Origin: Planctomycetota bacterium
Lineage (GTDB): Bacteria > Planctomycetota > Planctomycetia > Pirellulales > Pirellulaceae
Length of the DNA: 64,000 nt
Direction: 5' to 3'
Assembly: GCA_014381825.1 (NCBI GenBank)
Contig: JACNKX010000102.1
Coordinates: forward strand, 1-64,000
Part shown: positions 45,187 through 51,899 of the stretch, piece by piece
How the letters are laid out: each line of letters starts with the position of its first letter
How positions within the stretch are numbered: the stretch's first letter is position 1
Translations under genes and position numbers: made by a program
The notes under the pieces: generated by a model
Database searches by the model: none
Seen by the model: the letters and a program-made list of their open reading frames with translations, nothing else
Told to the model about the DNA's origin: nothing

Positions 45187-46840
45187 AGCCACGGATTCTC
45201 GTCTCGAATTTGATTCGCTTCTCGCCAAGTAGTTGTAGAGCTTGCAGCTTCCACGTACCTTCGTCCAGCACGACGGACACGCGCCCACGATACTCGTTCA
45301 CGCGCGTATGAACGTGTCCCCAATGCTCGACCGTTCCGGCGACTCGCCATGTGGCTTCGGTCGTTGGCGTCGTGCCAGCGGTTGGCGGTGTCACTGAGAG
45401 GATTTCAACTTTGTCGACGTGCGATAGCGCGCCACCCTGTTCGGCCATCACCAAGGAACGCTTTACACGCAGATAAAGCTCGCGGAGGAGAGCCCCTTCA
45501 ACACTCGTGGCGAGCGCATCGTAGACGTCACTGTCGTCCCGAAAATCAAACGCGCCATAGATGTTCCGGAGTAGCGCCTCAAGTAGCTCGCTTGTTGCCT
45601 GGTCCGTCAGCGCGCGGGCCGTTGCTGACACTGGCGCGACTTTCGTAGCGATCAGCTTTCCCGACCACTCGAATCCAGGGCGACTCACGCGGAAGTTATG
45701 TTCTTTCGGTACTTCGTTGCCAACGAGTACGATCGAGCGGAGGTACGGTGCATGTTCGCTGAACGTTGACCACTGCATCGCGACGGTCGCGGGAGTCTCG
45801 CGGCTTGGGTAGGTCAGAATTACACCGACACGAGCCTGATGGACGCTGACCCGACGCGGCTCGGCGTTCAACGCAAAGTCATTAATGTCGAGCCCGAAGA
45901 AATTCAATCTCGTCAACTGCGCCGAAACCTTCTGTCCATTCACCGAGGCAGGATTCCGATCCTTAAAGAATCGCTCGATTCCATCACGGGCGGCCTGCTG
46001 CTCGTCGACCTCAAGAAAATCTGGATGCTTACGTTGTAGCGGAACCCATTGTTCCAAGGTCAACAGCGGAATCAGGATCTCGTGCCGCACTTCGAATCGA
46101 GTGACATATAGAAACGAATACAAGCCACCATAGGTCGCAATGCCTAGTTGTTTTTGCAATTGTTCGTCGCGTTTGCGTCGCAACTCGCGAAAGCTTGTCG
46201 GCTCGTTTGTTGGTGGGTGGTCCCAATTGAATTTTGTCGAGTGCGGCCGGTTCAGCGTCAGTTGGATCGGGCGTTCGATCAGAATTCCGTTCTGCATGAC
46301 CATCAAGTCCATCAGCGCCGGCAGGACCGCATTTGGCCCTCCAAATGACTGAGTGAACGTGAAGAAGTTCTGTCGCTTATCAACGGGAAACGACAGCACA
46401 TAGTTGACCGACCTTTTCATCAAATCGGTCTGCCGGACCCCTTTCTCGCCAACCTTGTCAGTTTCCAGTTCTTCCAACGTCCCGACAAGCCGTCGTCCGT
46501 CGGCGTCGAGGATCGAGAAATAATCGAGTACGAACTGTTTGTGCTTCTCGGCGGCTGCCTTTAAGTCTGTGGCTGAATAGACGTAGTTCGCATCGGATTC
46601 CAACTCGTGATACAGGACGAGATCTTCCAGCATGATTTGCACGTCGGCATGGACGTGATCCTCATGAACGTCGATCACCGTCGAGCTGAGCGAGATCGGA
46701 TGGGCGCTGACGCTTTCACCCCAGATGCACGATGCGACGACGACCGCAAGACATAATCGAGATACACCGACTATCCACTTACGCCTGTTTCCAAACGGTC
46801 TAGTTTTGCAACATTGCCATTCCAATGCTTCGTCCTTCAT
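45173..46840 (-). CDS. Exported protein of a three-gene ABC operon, HupE-like N-terminus
   Basis: A 555-residue protein with a signal peptide (WIVGVSRLCLAVVVASCIWG) and a mature start SAHPISLSSTVIDVHEDHVH that resembles the extracytoplasmic start of HupE/UreJ-type proteins. There is no transmembrane C-terminus. Middle and end are soluble, mixed alpha/beta (FRELRRKRDEQLQKQLGIAT, GHVHTRVNEYRGRVSV). Family unknown. It is the first gene of an operon with the ATPase and the His-rich permease, overlapping the former by 14 bases, so it may be a periplasmic partner. ATG at 46840 preferred. Confidence 0.75.
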   Translation of the reverse strand: MKDEALEWQCCKTRPFGNRRKWIVGVSRLCLAVVVASCIWGESVSAHPISLSSTVIDVHEDHVHADVQIMLEDLVLYHELESDANYVYSATDLKAAAEKHKQFVLDYFSILDADGRRLVGTLEELETDKVGEKGVRQTDLMKRSVNYVLSFPVDKRQNFFTFTQSFGGPNAVLPALMDLMVMQNGILIERPIQLTLNRPHSTKFNWDHPPTNEPTSFRELRRKRDEQLQKQLGIATYGGLYSFLYVTRFEVRHEILIPLLTLEQWVPLQRKHPDFLEVDEQQAARDGIERFFKDRNPASVNGQKVSAQLTRLNFFGLDINDFALNAEPRRVSVHQARVGVILTYPSRETPATVAMQWSTFSEHAPYLRSIVLVGNEVPKEHNFRVSRPGFEWSGKLIATKVAPVSATARALTDQATSELLEALLRNIYGAFDFRDDSDVYDALATSVEGALLRELYLRVKRSLVMAEQGGALSHVDKVEILSVTPPTAGTTPTTEATWRVAGTVEHWGHVHTRVNEYRGRVSVVLDEGTWKLQALQLLGEKRIKFETRIRGYDRD

Positions 46841-46890
46841 ACTTGTGCGTTGGAGAATGCTTTGAGATCCGTACGGCTGCTTGCGAGGAC

Positions 46891-47233
46891 TTAGGGTATC
46901 TTGTCCAGCACCGCACGCGTAAACCACGCAGGCACTTCGCGTTGATGCATCACCAGACGCTCGCCGTCGGTTATCTCAGCAAGCCAGGTCTTGTCCTTGT
47001 TCTCTCCTGAATTGTCAAACAAGTAGGCACGGTTTGTAAACTTGATCGCATTCATAAGTAGCGAGAGGGAAGCATGGTATCGCGACTCGATTTTATGCAC
47101 TGGAACGGAATGACCGCCAAGTATGACTCGGTTTCGGACGCGAGACACGTTAATTGCTGGATCGTCCGTCGCAATGTAATACAGATAAGTACGGAATCCA
47201 GCTGTCTGAGCCTGATCCAAGAAGTCAACTTTG
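46891..47233 (-). pseudogene. C-terminal half of a zeta-toxin-like ATPase, cut off by a transposon
   Basis: From 47225 down to 46891 the frame reads DFLDQAQTAGFRTYLYYI, VSRVRNRVILGGHSVP, SRYHASLSLLMNAIKFTNRA, the C-terminal half of zeta-toxin-family/predicted ABC-type ATPases. Upstream residues in the same frame derive from the transposon end and are unrelated. The N-terminal half lies at 51049-51454. Positions 47226-47233 are the left copy of the 8-base target duplication. On its own this piece lacks the P-loop and a start. Confidence 0.92.
47226..47233. repeat. Target-site duplication, left copy (caactttg)
   Basis: The octamer caactttg directly precedes the left inverted repeat and is repeated at 51049-51056 after the right one. 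Eight bases is the usual duplication for IS1595-family elements. Confidence 0.92.
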
Positions 47234-47256
47234 GGTAATAATATACTTGACTCACC
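47234..47256 (+). repeat. Left terminal inverted repeat
   Basis: Begins ggtaataatatact and ends ctcacc. It matches the reverse complement of 51026-51048 except at two positions, both inside a TTGACT promoter hexamer found only in this left end. Confidence 0.92.
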
Positions 47257-47275
47257 ACGCGAACATGTATAAAAT
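47247..47275 (+). promoter_or_regulatory. Transposase promoter partly inside the left inverted repeat
   Basis: TTGACT (47247-47252) and TAAAAT (47270-47275) are separated by 17 bases, a near-consensus sigma-70 type promoter. The -35 lies within the terminal repeat, and transcription would lead into the transposase 38 bases further on. Confidence 0.65.
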
Positions 47276-47313
47276 AGGAGTGTCCAAGAGAGATCAACGA
47301 AAAGGACACTCAA

Positions 47314-48237
47314 ATGACTACCCCAACCAGCCTCATCGAAGCCGTCAAATTCTTCTCTGATGTAGACCGTTGTAACGAGTACATGGTTCGCATCAAGTGG
47401 CCCGATGGCAAGATCACTTGCCCGAAGTGTGGCGCATGCGGCGACCGGATCGGCAAGATCGAAACCCGCAAGATGCTCCGCTGCAAAGACTGCCGAAAGC
47501 AGTTCAGCTACAAGGTCGACACCATCTTTGAGGATAGCCCGCTTGGTCTCGACAAATGGTTCGTCGCTGTGTGGTGTATCGTCAATGCGAAGAACGGCAT
47601 TTCCAGCTATGAGCTGCATCGGGCGTTAGAGGTCACTCAGAAGTCGGCGTGGTTCATGTTGCATCGAATCCGTCTCGCCATGCAAGAGGGTTCGTTTCAG
47701 AAGTTGAGCGGCGTTTGCGAGAGCGACGAAACCTTCGTAGGCGGAAAATCGAAGAACATGCACAAGGCGCAGCGGGCTCAAAAGATCACCGGGCGCGGCG
47801 CAGTCGGCAAGGCCGTTGTGCATGGCGTACTTGCACGCGGTGGCAAGGTCATTGCCGAAGTCGTCAAGAATCAGAAACGCCGTTCACTCCAACCGAAGAT
47901 TCGCGCAGCAGTCGAACCGGGCTCTACCGTCTACACTGATGCGTTGAAGTCGTACGAAGGTCTCGAAGATATGTACGCTCACGAGATGATCGATCACGCC
48001 AAAGAGTACGTCCGAGGCGACTGTCACACCAACTCGATGGAAAACTTCTGGGCACTTCTCAAACGCTGCATCAACGGCACCTACATTTCAGTTATGCCTT
48101 GGCAGTTATCGAAGTACGTCGATGAGCAGGTGTTCCGATTCAACGAGCGGAAGAAAACTGACGGCGAGCGTTTCGACGAGGTAATGTCTCGCACCGTCGG
48201 GCGTCGCCTGACCTACCGAAAGCTGTGCGAAACATAA
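47314..48237 (+). CDS. IS1595-family (ISXO2-like) transposase
   Basis: A 307-residue transposase. The N-terminal zinc ribbon has Cys36-x-x-Cys39 and Cys57-x-x-Cys60, followed by the DDE-type ISXO2 domain: ESDETFVGGK (Asp138), VYTDALKSY (Asp209), and HTNSMENFWALLKR (Glu243), the family's signature. Length and motif order are normal, with no frameshift. AAAGGAC lies upstream of the ATG at 47314. It catalyses transposition of the 3.8 kb element. Confidence 0.97.
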   Translation: MTTPTSLIEAVKFFSDVDRCNEYMVRIKWPDGKITCPKCGACGDRIGKIETRKMLRCKDCRKQFSYKVDTIFEDSPLGLDKWFVAVWCIVNAKNGISSYELHRALEVTQKSAWFMLHRIRLAMQEGSFQKLSGVCESDETFVGGKSKNMHKAQRAQKITGRGAVGKAVVHGVLARGGKVIAEVVKNQKRRSLQPKIRAAVEPGSTVYTDALKSYEGLEDMYAHEMIDHAKEYVRGDCHTNSMENFWALLKRCINGTYISVMPWQLSKYVDEQVFRFNERKKTDGERFDEVMSRTVGRRLTYRKLCET

Positions 48238-48340
48238 CGAAAAGCCGGGCATTCGACCGGGGCCGAAGCCATCTTGATTCTTTCTCGGATAGGGCCGAGA
48301 ATACGAGCAGCGCTCCACTGTCTGAATCCTCTAGCGATGG

Positions 48341-49153
48341 CTAGATTGCGGCTTTGCCGCTAGGCTTTGGGGCGTCTTTTCTTTTGCGCACTGCATCAAA
48401 GTCGAAGTGCCATGTAGTGAAGTGGCTGCGCCAGCTTGATCTAGTTTCTTTGAAGGTGTCCATCCTTACTCGGCCTAATAGGTGCTTCACAAGGTCGTAC
48501 TTTGCCGCTCCACGCTTGGAATGCGGGTTTGCCTTCTCATTGATATCGCATCCGATAATCCCGTTAAGCACGTCTGCAATCTGGATGAAGTGGTGCCCAT
48601 CGGCTGGCGCGTGTTCTACGGACACGACCGGTCGAACCTGAGACTTCGTGCGCAGCATGTAGCGGTTGTTCAATCGCGTTTTAAGTTCATCAAGAGCGAA
48701 CGGCGTGTCTCGCTTGTGCCAGTAGACGTGCAGTCGATCTTGCGCGCCAAGTTCCTTAACGAAGCAATTGAAAATGAAGGTGTTTACGAACGAGTAAAAC
48801 CCTCGCTCGCGATCACCGTCGTGGTAGTCCGCAAGAGAAATATGTCTCTTGTCAACGATAAGTGAGCGGTAGCGCATTCGCCGTCGCTGGCAGTTGCTGA
48901 CGCTGCCGTTAACGAAGTGCTTGTAGTGCATCGCGTTGCGTGGCGTCAGCTTCGTCCAATGGAAAGTGTGTTCACTAAGAGACGCGATGTCTTTCCAGCG
49001 GGAGATATTAGCACCGATGGTGCTAGTCATCTCCTTTGTCATGAACACGCCACCCAGGACAAGGTAGCGGTTATTGCCGTCGCTGTACGCTTCGTCGCAT
49101 GCGACGTGATAGATGCTCACTGCACCGATTTCCCTTTCGGACAGTGAGGCCAA
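48341..49153 (-). CDS. DUF3800 protein (transposon cargo)
   Basis: About 270 residues. DUF3800 features are the early VACDEAYSDGNNRYLVLGGV (acidic Asp20-Glu21 after the first strand), the middle FHWTKLTPRNAMHYKHFV and the late IQIADVLNGIIG. DUF3800 is widespread, has an RNase H-like fold in predictions, and is often linked to mobile elements; its activity is unknown. The start is uncertain: TTG at 49153, or GTG at 49120 with AAGGGA upstream, which also starts near the first strand. It is convergent with the transposase; a 7-bp hairpin lies between (48282-48301). Confidence 0.8.
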   Translation of the reverse strand: MASLSEREIGAVSIYHVACDEAYSDGNNRYLVLGGVFMTKEMTSTIGANISRWKDIASLSEHTFHWTKLTPRNAMHYKHFVNGSVSNCQRRRMRYRSLIVDKRHISLADYHDGDRERGFYSFVNTFIFNCFVKELGAQDRLHVYWHKRDTPFALDELKTRLNNRYMLRTKSQVRPVVSVEHAPADGHHFIQIADVLNGIIGCDINEKANPHSKRGAAKYDLVKHLLGRVRMDTFKETRSSWRSHFTTWHFDFDAVRKRKDAPKPSGKAAI

Positions 49154-49184
49154 TGCCGTGATCGCGACAACAAATCAAGTCGTG

Positions 49185-49212
49185 TTGACTTTTGGTGGGT
49201 GATTCGTATGAT
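49185..49212 (+). promoter_or_regulatory. Sigma-70-like promoter inside the transposon
   Basis: TTGACT (49185-49190) and TATGAT (49207-49212), 16 bases apart, placed just upstream of a region ending in a strong terminator. The start would be near 49219. It drives either a short RNA or the leader of the small gene at 49409. Confidence 0.6.
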
Positions 49213-49218
49213 CTGTCG

Positions 49219-49340
49219 ATGTTCACTTGTTGACCTCGTGTCACAAAGTCGCTCCGCCTGACAGCCGCTCTCACACACCCGTCAGGGGAACAATCCATTC
49301 AAACGCCTCAGAGTACATCCTCTGGGGCGTTTGTCATTTT
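49219..49340 (+). ncRNA. Candidate small RNA or leader of about 120 nt
   Basis: A near-consensus promoter lies just upstream, a strong intrinsic terminator (49301-49340) ends it, and an internal stem pairs CCTGAC (49257-49262) with GTCAGG (49281-49286). There is no convincing reading frame. It could be a stand-alone RNA or an attenuator leader, since the 53-aa gene starts about 70 bases after the terminator. Confidence 0.45.
49301..49340 (+). terminator. Strong intrinsic terminator
   Basis: A 13-bp stem (aaacgcctcagag at 49301-49313 with ctctggggcgttt at 49320-49332) with a 6-base loop, followed by the T-rich gtcatttt. Confidence 0.85.
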
Positions 49341-49408
49341 AGGGATTTGATGATTGAATTGTCTAGTCAAGAAATGACGTAAAGTCTTTTCGGAAAAGGA
49401 TTTAAGTC

Positions 49409-49570
49409 GTGACAAAGAAAGCGGTTGTACCGAGGGTCAATAAATCGCGCCACGAATTCGAGGCATTACCGGAGTTCGACAAGGCCATGCGCCACCTCAT
49501 CACAGTGCCGAAAGAGACGGTCGATAAGAAGATGGCCGCCGAGCAAGCAAAGAAGAAGCGGAAGAAGTGA
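49409..49570 (+). CDS. 53-aa basic protein, possible DUF3800 partner
   Basis: GTG start at 49409 with AAGGA 9 bases upstream; TGA at 49570. The protein is helical with a central RHEFEALPEFDKAMRHLITV and a Lys-rich end (AKKKRKK). Small proteins with a similar x-F-x-x-A-M/V-x-x-L-x-x-V-x-K pattern are often seen beside DUF3800 or other mobile-element genes; I infer a partner or antitoxin-like role but cannot prove it. It ends 12 bases before the DUF488 stop, on the opposite strand. Too short for a routine gene caller to rank highly. Confidence 0.65.
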   Translation: MTKKAVVPRVNKSRHEFEALPEFDKAMRHLITVPKETVDKKMAAEQAKKKRKK

Positions 49571-49582
49571 CTCGCAATCGAT

Positions 49583-50080
49583 TCACGCCGCTTGGACAAT
49601 CTGACGCGTGACCGTCTCGGCAATGGTCGATCCATCGTCCTTTCTCCGGACGTGGCAAAATGATAATGGATTCTTTGCGAGCATTGCTTCGACGACAGCT
49701 TTCCGATGGCAATACATCCAGTCGGCGCAGCAGCACATCAAACACGATGTCGTGGCACCTGCAATCTCCACTGCGCGATCGATCTGCTGAGATGATTCTC
49801 TGCTGCGATAAACTTTAGCGAGCGTGTCAAAAAACTGCCGAGAGTTTCCGTTCTGTTGGTATGTAGTTCTAACTTCCTTTGGTGAGCCGAGAAGGCGAAG
49901 GTTATCATATTGAATTCCAGCCGCTGACAGCCGGTCGATTAGTGCGCGTTTTGAGAATCCTTTCTTCCTGCTTAGCGCTAGTTCTCGAATATCGATCAAG
50001 AACTCAATGTCGAATTGCTGCAATGTCGCGATGAATTGGTCAATGTTGAATCCGTTGTATCCGATCGTGTAAAGCGTCAT
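49583..50080 (-). CDS. DUF488 family protein (transposon cargo)
   Basis: A 165-residue protein with the DUF488 opening LYTIGYNGFNIDQFIATL, the acidic IDIRELALSRKKGFSKRAL and the terminal CHR motif in MYCHRKAVV (Cys124-His125-Arg126). Most DUF488 proteins have L-x-C-x-E ahead of CHR; here it is LMCCCAD (Cys118 in place of Glu). DUF488 is proposed to act in nucleic-acid-linked conflict systems; its chemistry is unknown. The ATG at 50080 overlaps the stop of the partner gene by 4 bases (ATGA), so the two are translationally coupled. Confidence 0.88.
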   Translation of the reverse strand: MTLYTIGYNGFNIDQFIATLQQFDIEFLIDIRELALSRKKGFSKRALIDRLSAAGIQYDNLRLLGSPKEVRTTYQQNGNSRQFFDTLAKVYRSRESSQQIDRAVEIAGATTSCLMCCCADWMYCHRKAVVEAMLAKNPLSFCHVRRKDDGSTIAETVTRQIVQAA

Positions 50081-50859
50081 AGAAATCCCTTCTGTCGACA
50101 GACTTCCTTTTTCACATGATAGAGCGCCGAGATCATCCATGATCCAAAGCGGCTGTGCGCCCCAAGAATTGCAAACACCCGATTCTTCGACGAGAAGATC
50201 CGCCCTTTAACTATGTCTACGATTGCATTTAATGCCGCCTCGTCAGATCCAAGAGTTGACCGTTGCCTGAGAAATCCAACGTAGTAACTCCACGCTAGCA
50301 CCTTTCCTTCGCCCTCTCTGCCGGTCGCTATTTCGCGATACTTCAGGCGAAACTGATAAGGCACGCGCTCAGCAATATCTGTTTTGTCAAACATCAAGCT
50401 GCCTTGCCTGATTTCGCTCTTTTGTTTTTCTGTCCATTCCGTCTTGTCAGGTTTCCAAAAGAATTCGAGTGGCTCAATTTCAACGAGCCCGTTGGTCAAG
50501 CCCTGCGACTCAAGATCCTGAGCGCCATGAAAGATGACAGTGCGCATCCAGTCCCATCGCTCTTTCTCGCTCTCAACCTTACCGATTACTTCAATCGGTG
50601 TTCCGTGGACATAATGCCAACTTTCTGGGCGCTGATCCTTCGTGTCGCGATATGCGCTAACGCGAATGATGTCCCAGCGACTGTATTGTTCATCTTTTTC
50701 GAGAAGCCTGAACGGTATCGGGTAAAGTCGAATGAAGTTTCCGTCATGATCGACGCCGCCCGTACAGACGGTTTCCGTGTACTTGGTGCTTACCGCTGGG
50801 TAAGTTTTGCAGTTGACAAGCAACTCGATCTGCGCTCGGCTGTCTGGAATCTCTGCCAT
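50077..50859 (-). CDS. DUF488 partner, predicted nucleic-acid-binding (dual-OB-like) protein
   Basis: A 260-residue soluble protein, no signal peptide. Conserved-looking parts are ELLVNCKTYPAVSTKYTETV, CTGGVDHDGNFIRLYPIPFR, YRDTKDQRPESW and FAILGAHSRFGSWMISALYH. This pattern recalls a family repeatedly found next to DUF488 and described as two OB folds; that recognition is from memory. OB folds bind nucleic acids, so it may sense a target for DUF488. It overlaps DUF488 by 4 bases (ATGA). ATG at 50859 chosen; no strong ribosome site is visible. The right transposon end lies 166 bases upstream. Confidence 0.72.
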   Translation of the reverse strand: MAEIPDSRAQIELLVNCKTYPAVSTKYTETVCTGGVDHDGNFIRLYPIPFRLLEKDEQYSRWDIIRVSAYRDTKDQRPESWHYVHGTPIEVIGKVESEKERWDWMRTVIFHGAQDLESQGLTNGLVEIEPLEFFWKPDKTEWTEKQKSEIRQGSLMFDKTDIAERVPYQFRLKYREIATGREGEGKVLAWSYYVGFLRQRSTLGSDEAALNAIVDIVKGRIFSSKNRVFAILGAHSRFGSWMISALYHVKKEVCRQKGFL

Positions 50860-51025
50860 TGTGCTGCCGCTTATACTCGACGTGAAGAAATCGACGGAGA
50901 GCAATTCAGGCACGATAGCAGAGGTAGTCATGGGCAGCAACAAATTTCAACGCACAAGATTACGGCAGATTGTACGCATCTCCAGCGGCAAGAATATACC
51001 TCTGAAAAGGGGGGCAGTACTGCTT

Positions 51026-51048
51026 GGTGAGCCTAGTATATTATTACC
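51026..51048 (-). repeat. Right terminal inverted repeat
   Basis: Reads, on the minus strand, ggtaataatatact then aggctcacc; 21 of 23 bases match the left repeat (47234-47256). It is followed by the duplicated target octamer. Confidence 0.92.
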
Positions 51049-51056
51049 CAACTTTG
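51049..51056. repeat. Target-site duplication, right copy (caactttg)
   Basis: Exact copy of 47226-47233, immediately outside the right inverted repeat. Confidence 0.92.
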
Positions 51057-51454
51057 CTTCCGTGAGACATCACGGTCTCGAACGTGAACGAAATGCCAAG
51101 TTGTAAAAGTCGTTGTCGAATGAACTCGACCACGGCGGAGGCGAAATAAGAATTCATCGAAACTTGGCCAAAGTCGATATGGCTTTCCCTAAATTGAAGC
51201 TTCTCAGTCGCATCGTCCAGACCGGCAGATTGGAGGACCGTCGAATTGTGAAAATATTCTCGTAAATCGTTCGGGGAAGCGGTGATTTGGTACTTTGCCA
51301 GATCCAACGACGCTTGTGCACGAATCTCCTTCTCAATGTCATCCGGATTAAGGTAGATCCCCAAAAGTTGGTCGGGCAACAGCGACTTCAGCGTACTCTT
51401 GCCAGAGCCGTTCGGGCCGGCAAACATCCTCAGCCGACGAACAGAATCGCTCAC
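51049..51454 (-). pseudogene. N-terminal half of a zeta-toxin-like ATPase, cut off by a transposon
   Basis: GTG start at 51454. It carries the P-loop FAGPNGSGKST (Walker A), then LYLNPDDIEKEIRAQ-type sequence (YLNPDDIEKEI) and FTFETVMSHGSKV, after which the transposon end adds a Gly and a TAA. Family members use ATP/GTP and a P-loop kinase fold, the zeta toxins phosphorylating UDP-GlcNAc. Joined to 46891-47225 with one target octamer, the gene would be 741 bases (246 residues) in frame. The stop of the upstream small gene overlaps its start by 4 bases (GTGA). Confidence 0.92.
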
Positions 51455-51678
51455 CGTAAACGAATCTCATGACCGAGGTCGATCAACGTTGGTGGGTCGG
51501 TAATCTTGACGAGCCTCGCGCGACCGTCCGGGTAGACCTCGTAAATGAAGCCGTTCTCCGATTGAAGTACGCTTTTGCCTAGTGCAAGGACATGAGATCT
51601 GGCAGCAGCAAACGCTTCACCAGAGGCGAGCGGTAGCACGCTTTCGAGCATCTCAGAGTCAAGATTGTTAGTTTCCAT
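51451..51678 (-). CDS. Putative antitoxin of the zeta-like toxin
   Basis: A 75-residue protein: ATG at 51678, acidic helical start (NLDSEMLESVLPLASGEAFA), then a short beta part that ends YEVYPDGRARLVKITDP. It overlaps the disrupted toxin gene by 4 bases (GTGA), the usual order of an antitoxin-toxin operon. The sequence YEVYPDGR is common in small proteins coupled to such ATPases. With the toxin split, it would now be the only working part of the pair. Not matched to a named antitoxin family. Confidence 0.7.
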   Translation of the reverse strand: METNNLDSEMLESVLPLASGEAFAAARSHVLALGKSVLQSENGFIYEVYPDGRARLVKITDPPTLIDLGHEIRLR

Positions 51679-51790
51679 ATTCCAATGTCTCCATAGAAAT
51701 CTTACTTCGCGTCTTTCGCCAAGGCAACGCCGTTGTTGTCGGAGACAGTGCAACTCTAATGCTGCATCGGTGGTGGCACACTTTCCCCAC

Positions 51791-51850
51791 CGTAGGGTGC
51801 ATGAAATGCACCAGGCCGGGAGAAGAGCGGTGTGTTGCACACACCCTACG
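51791..51850. repeat. Double-hairpin palindromic repeat (REP/BIME-like)
   Basis: Outer arms cgtagggtg (51791-51799) and caccctacg (51842-51850) enclose two short hairpins: ggtgcat/atgcacc (51796-51812) and ggtgtg/cacacc (51829-51845). The loops and the gtagggtg core resemble widespread extragenic palindromes. It lies in the gap between the antitoxin start and the metallo-beta-lactamase gene end. Confidence 0.7.
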
Positions 51851-51899
51851 AGGAAACTGTACCACTGCCGCTGCATCCGTACCATTGAGTTGCGACAGT

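Larger units (their letters stand above)
47234..51048. mobile_element. IS1595-family transposon with cargo genes, 3815 bp
   Basis: The element has 23-bp terminal inverted repeats (ggtaataatatact start; 21 of 23 matches) at 47234-47256 and 51026-51048 and 8-bp target duplications. It encodes an ISXO2-type transposase, a DUF3800 gene, a 53-aa gene, a promoter-terminator unit, and a DUF488/partner pair. IS1595-family elements that carry passenger genes are known. The insertion splits a zeta-toxin-like gene. The intact ends, intact transposase and exact duplication suggest recent, possibly still active, insertion. Confidence 0.92.

Noticed and set aside
48282..48301. 7-bp hairpin between the convergent transposase and DUF3800 genes, as a terminator
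   Set aside because: The stem is short and there is no T-run on either side.
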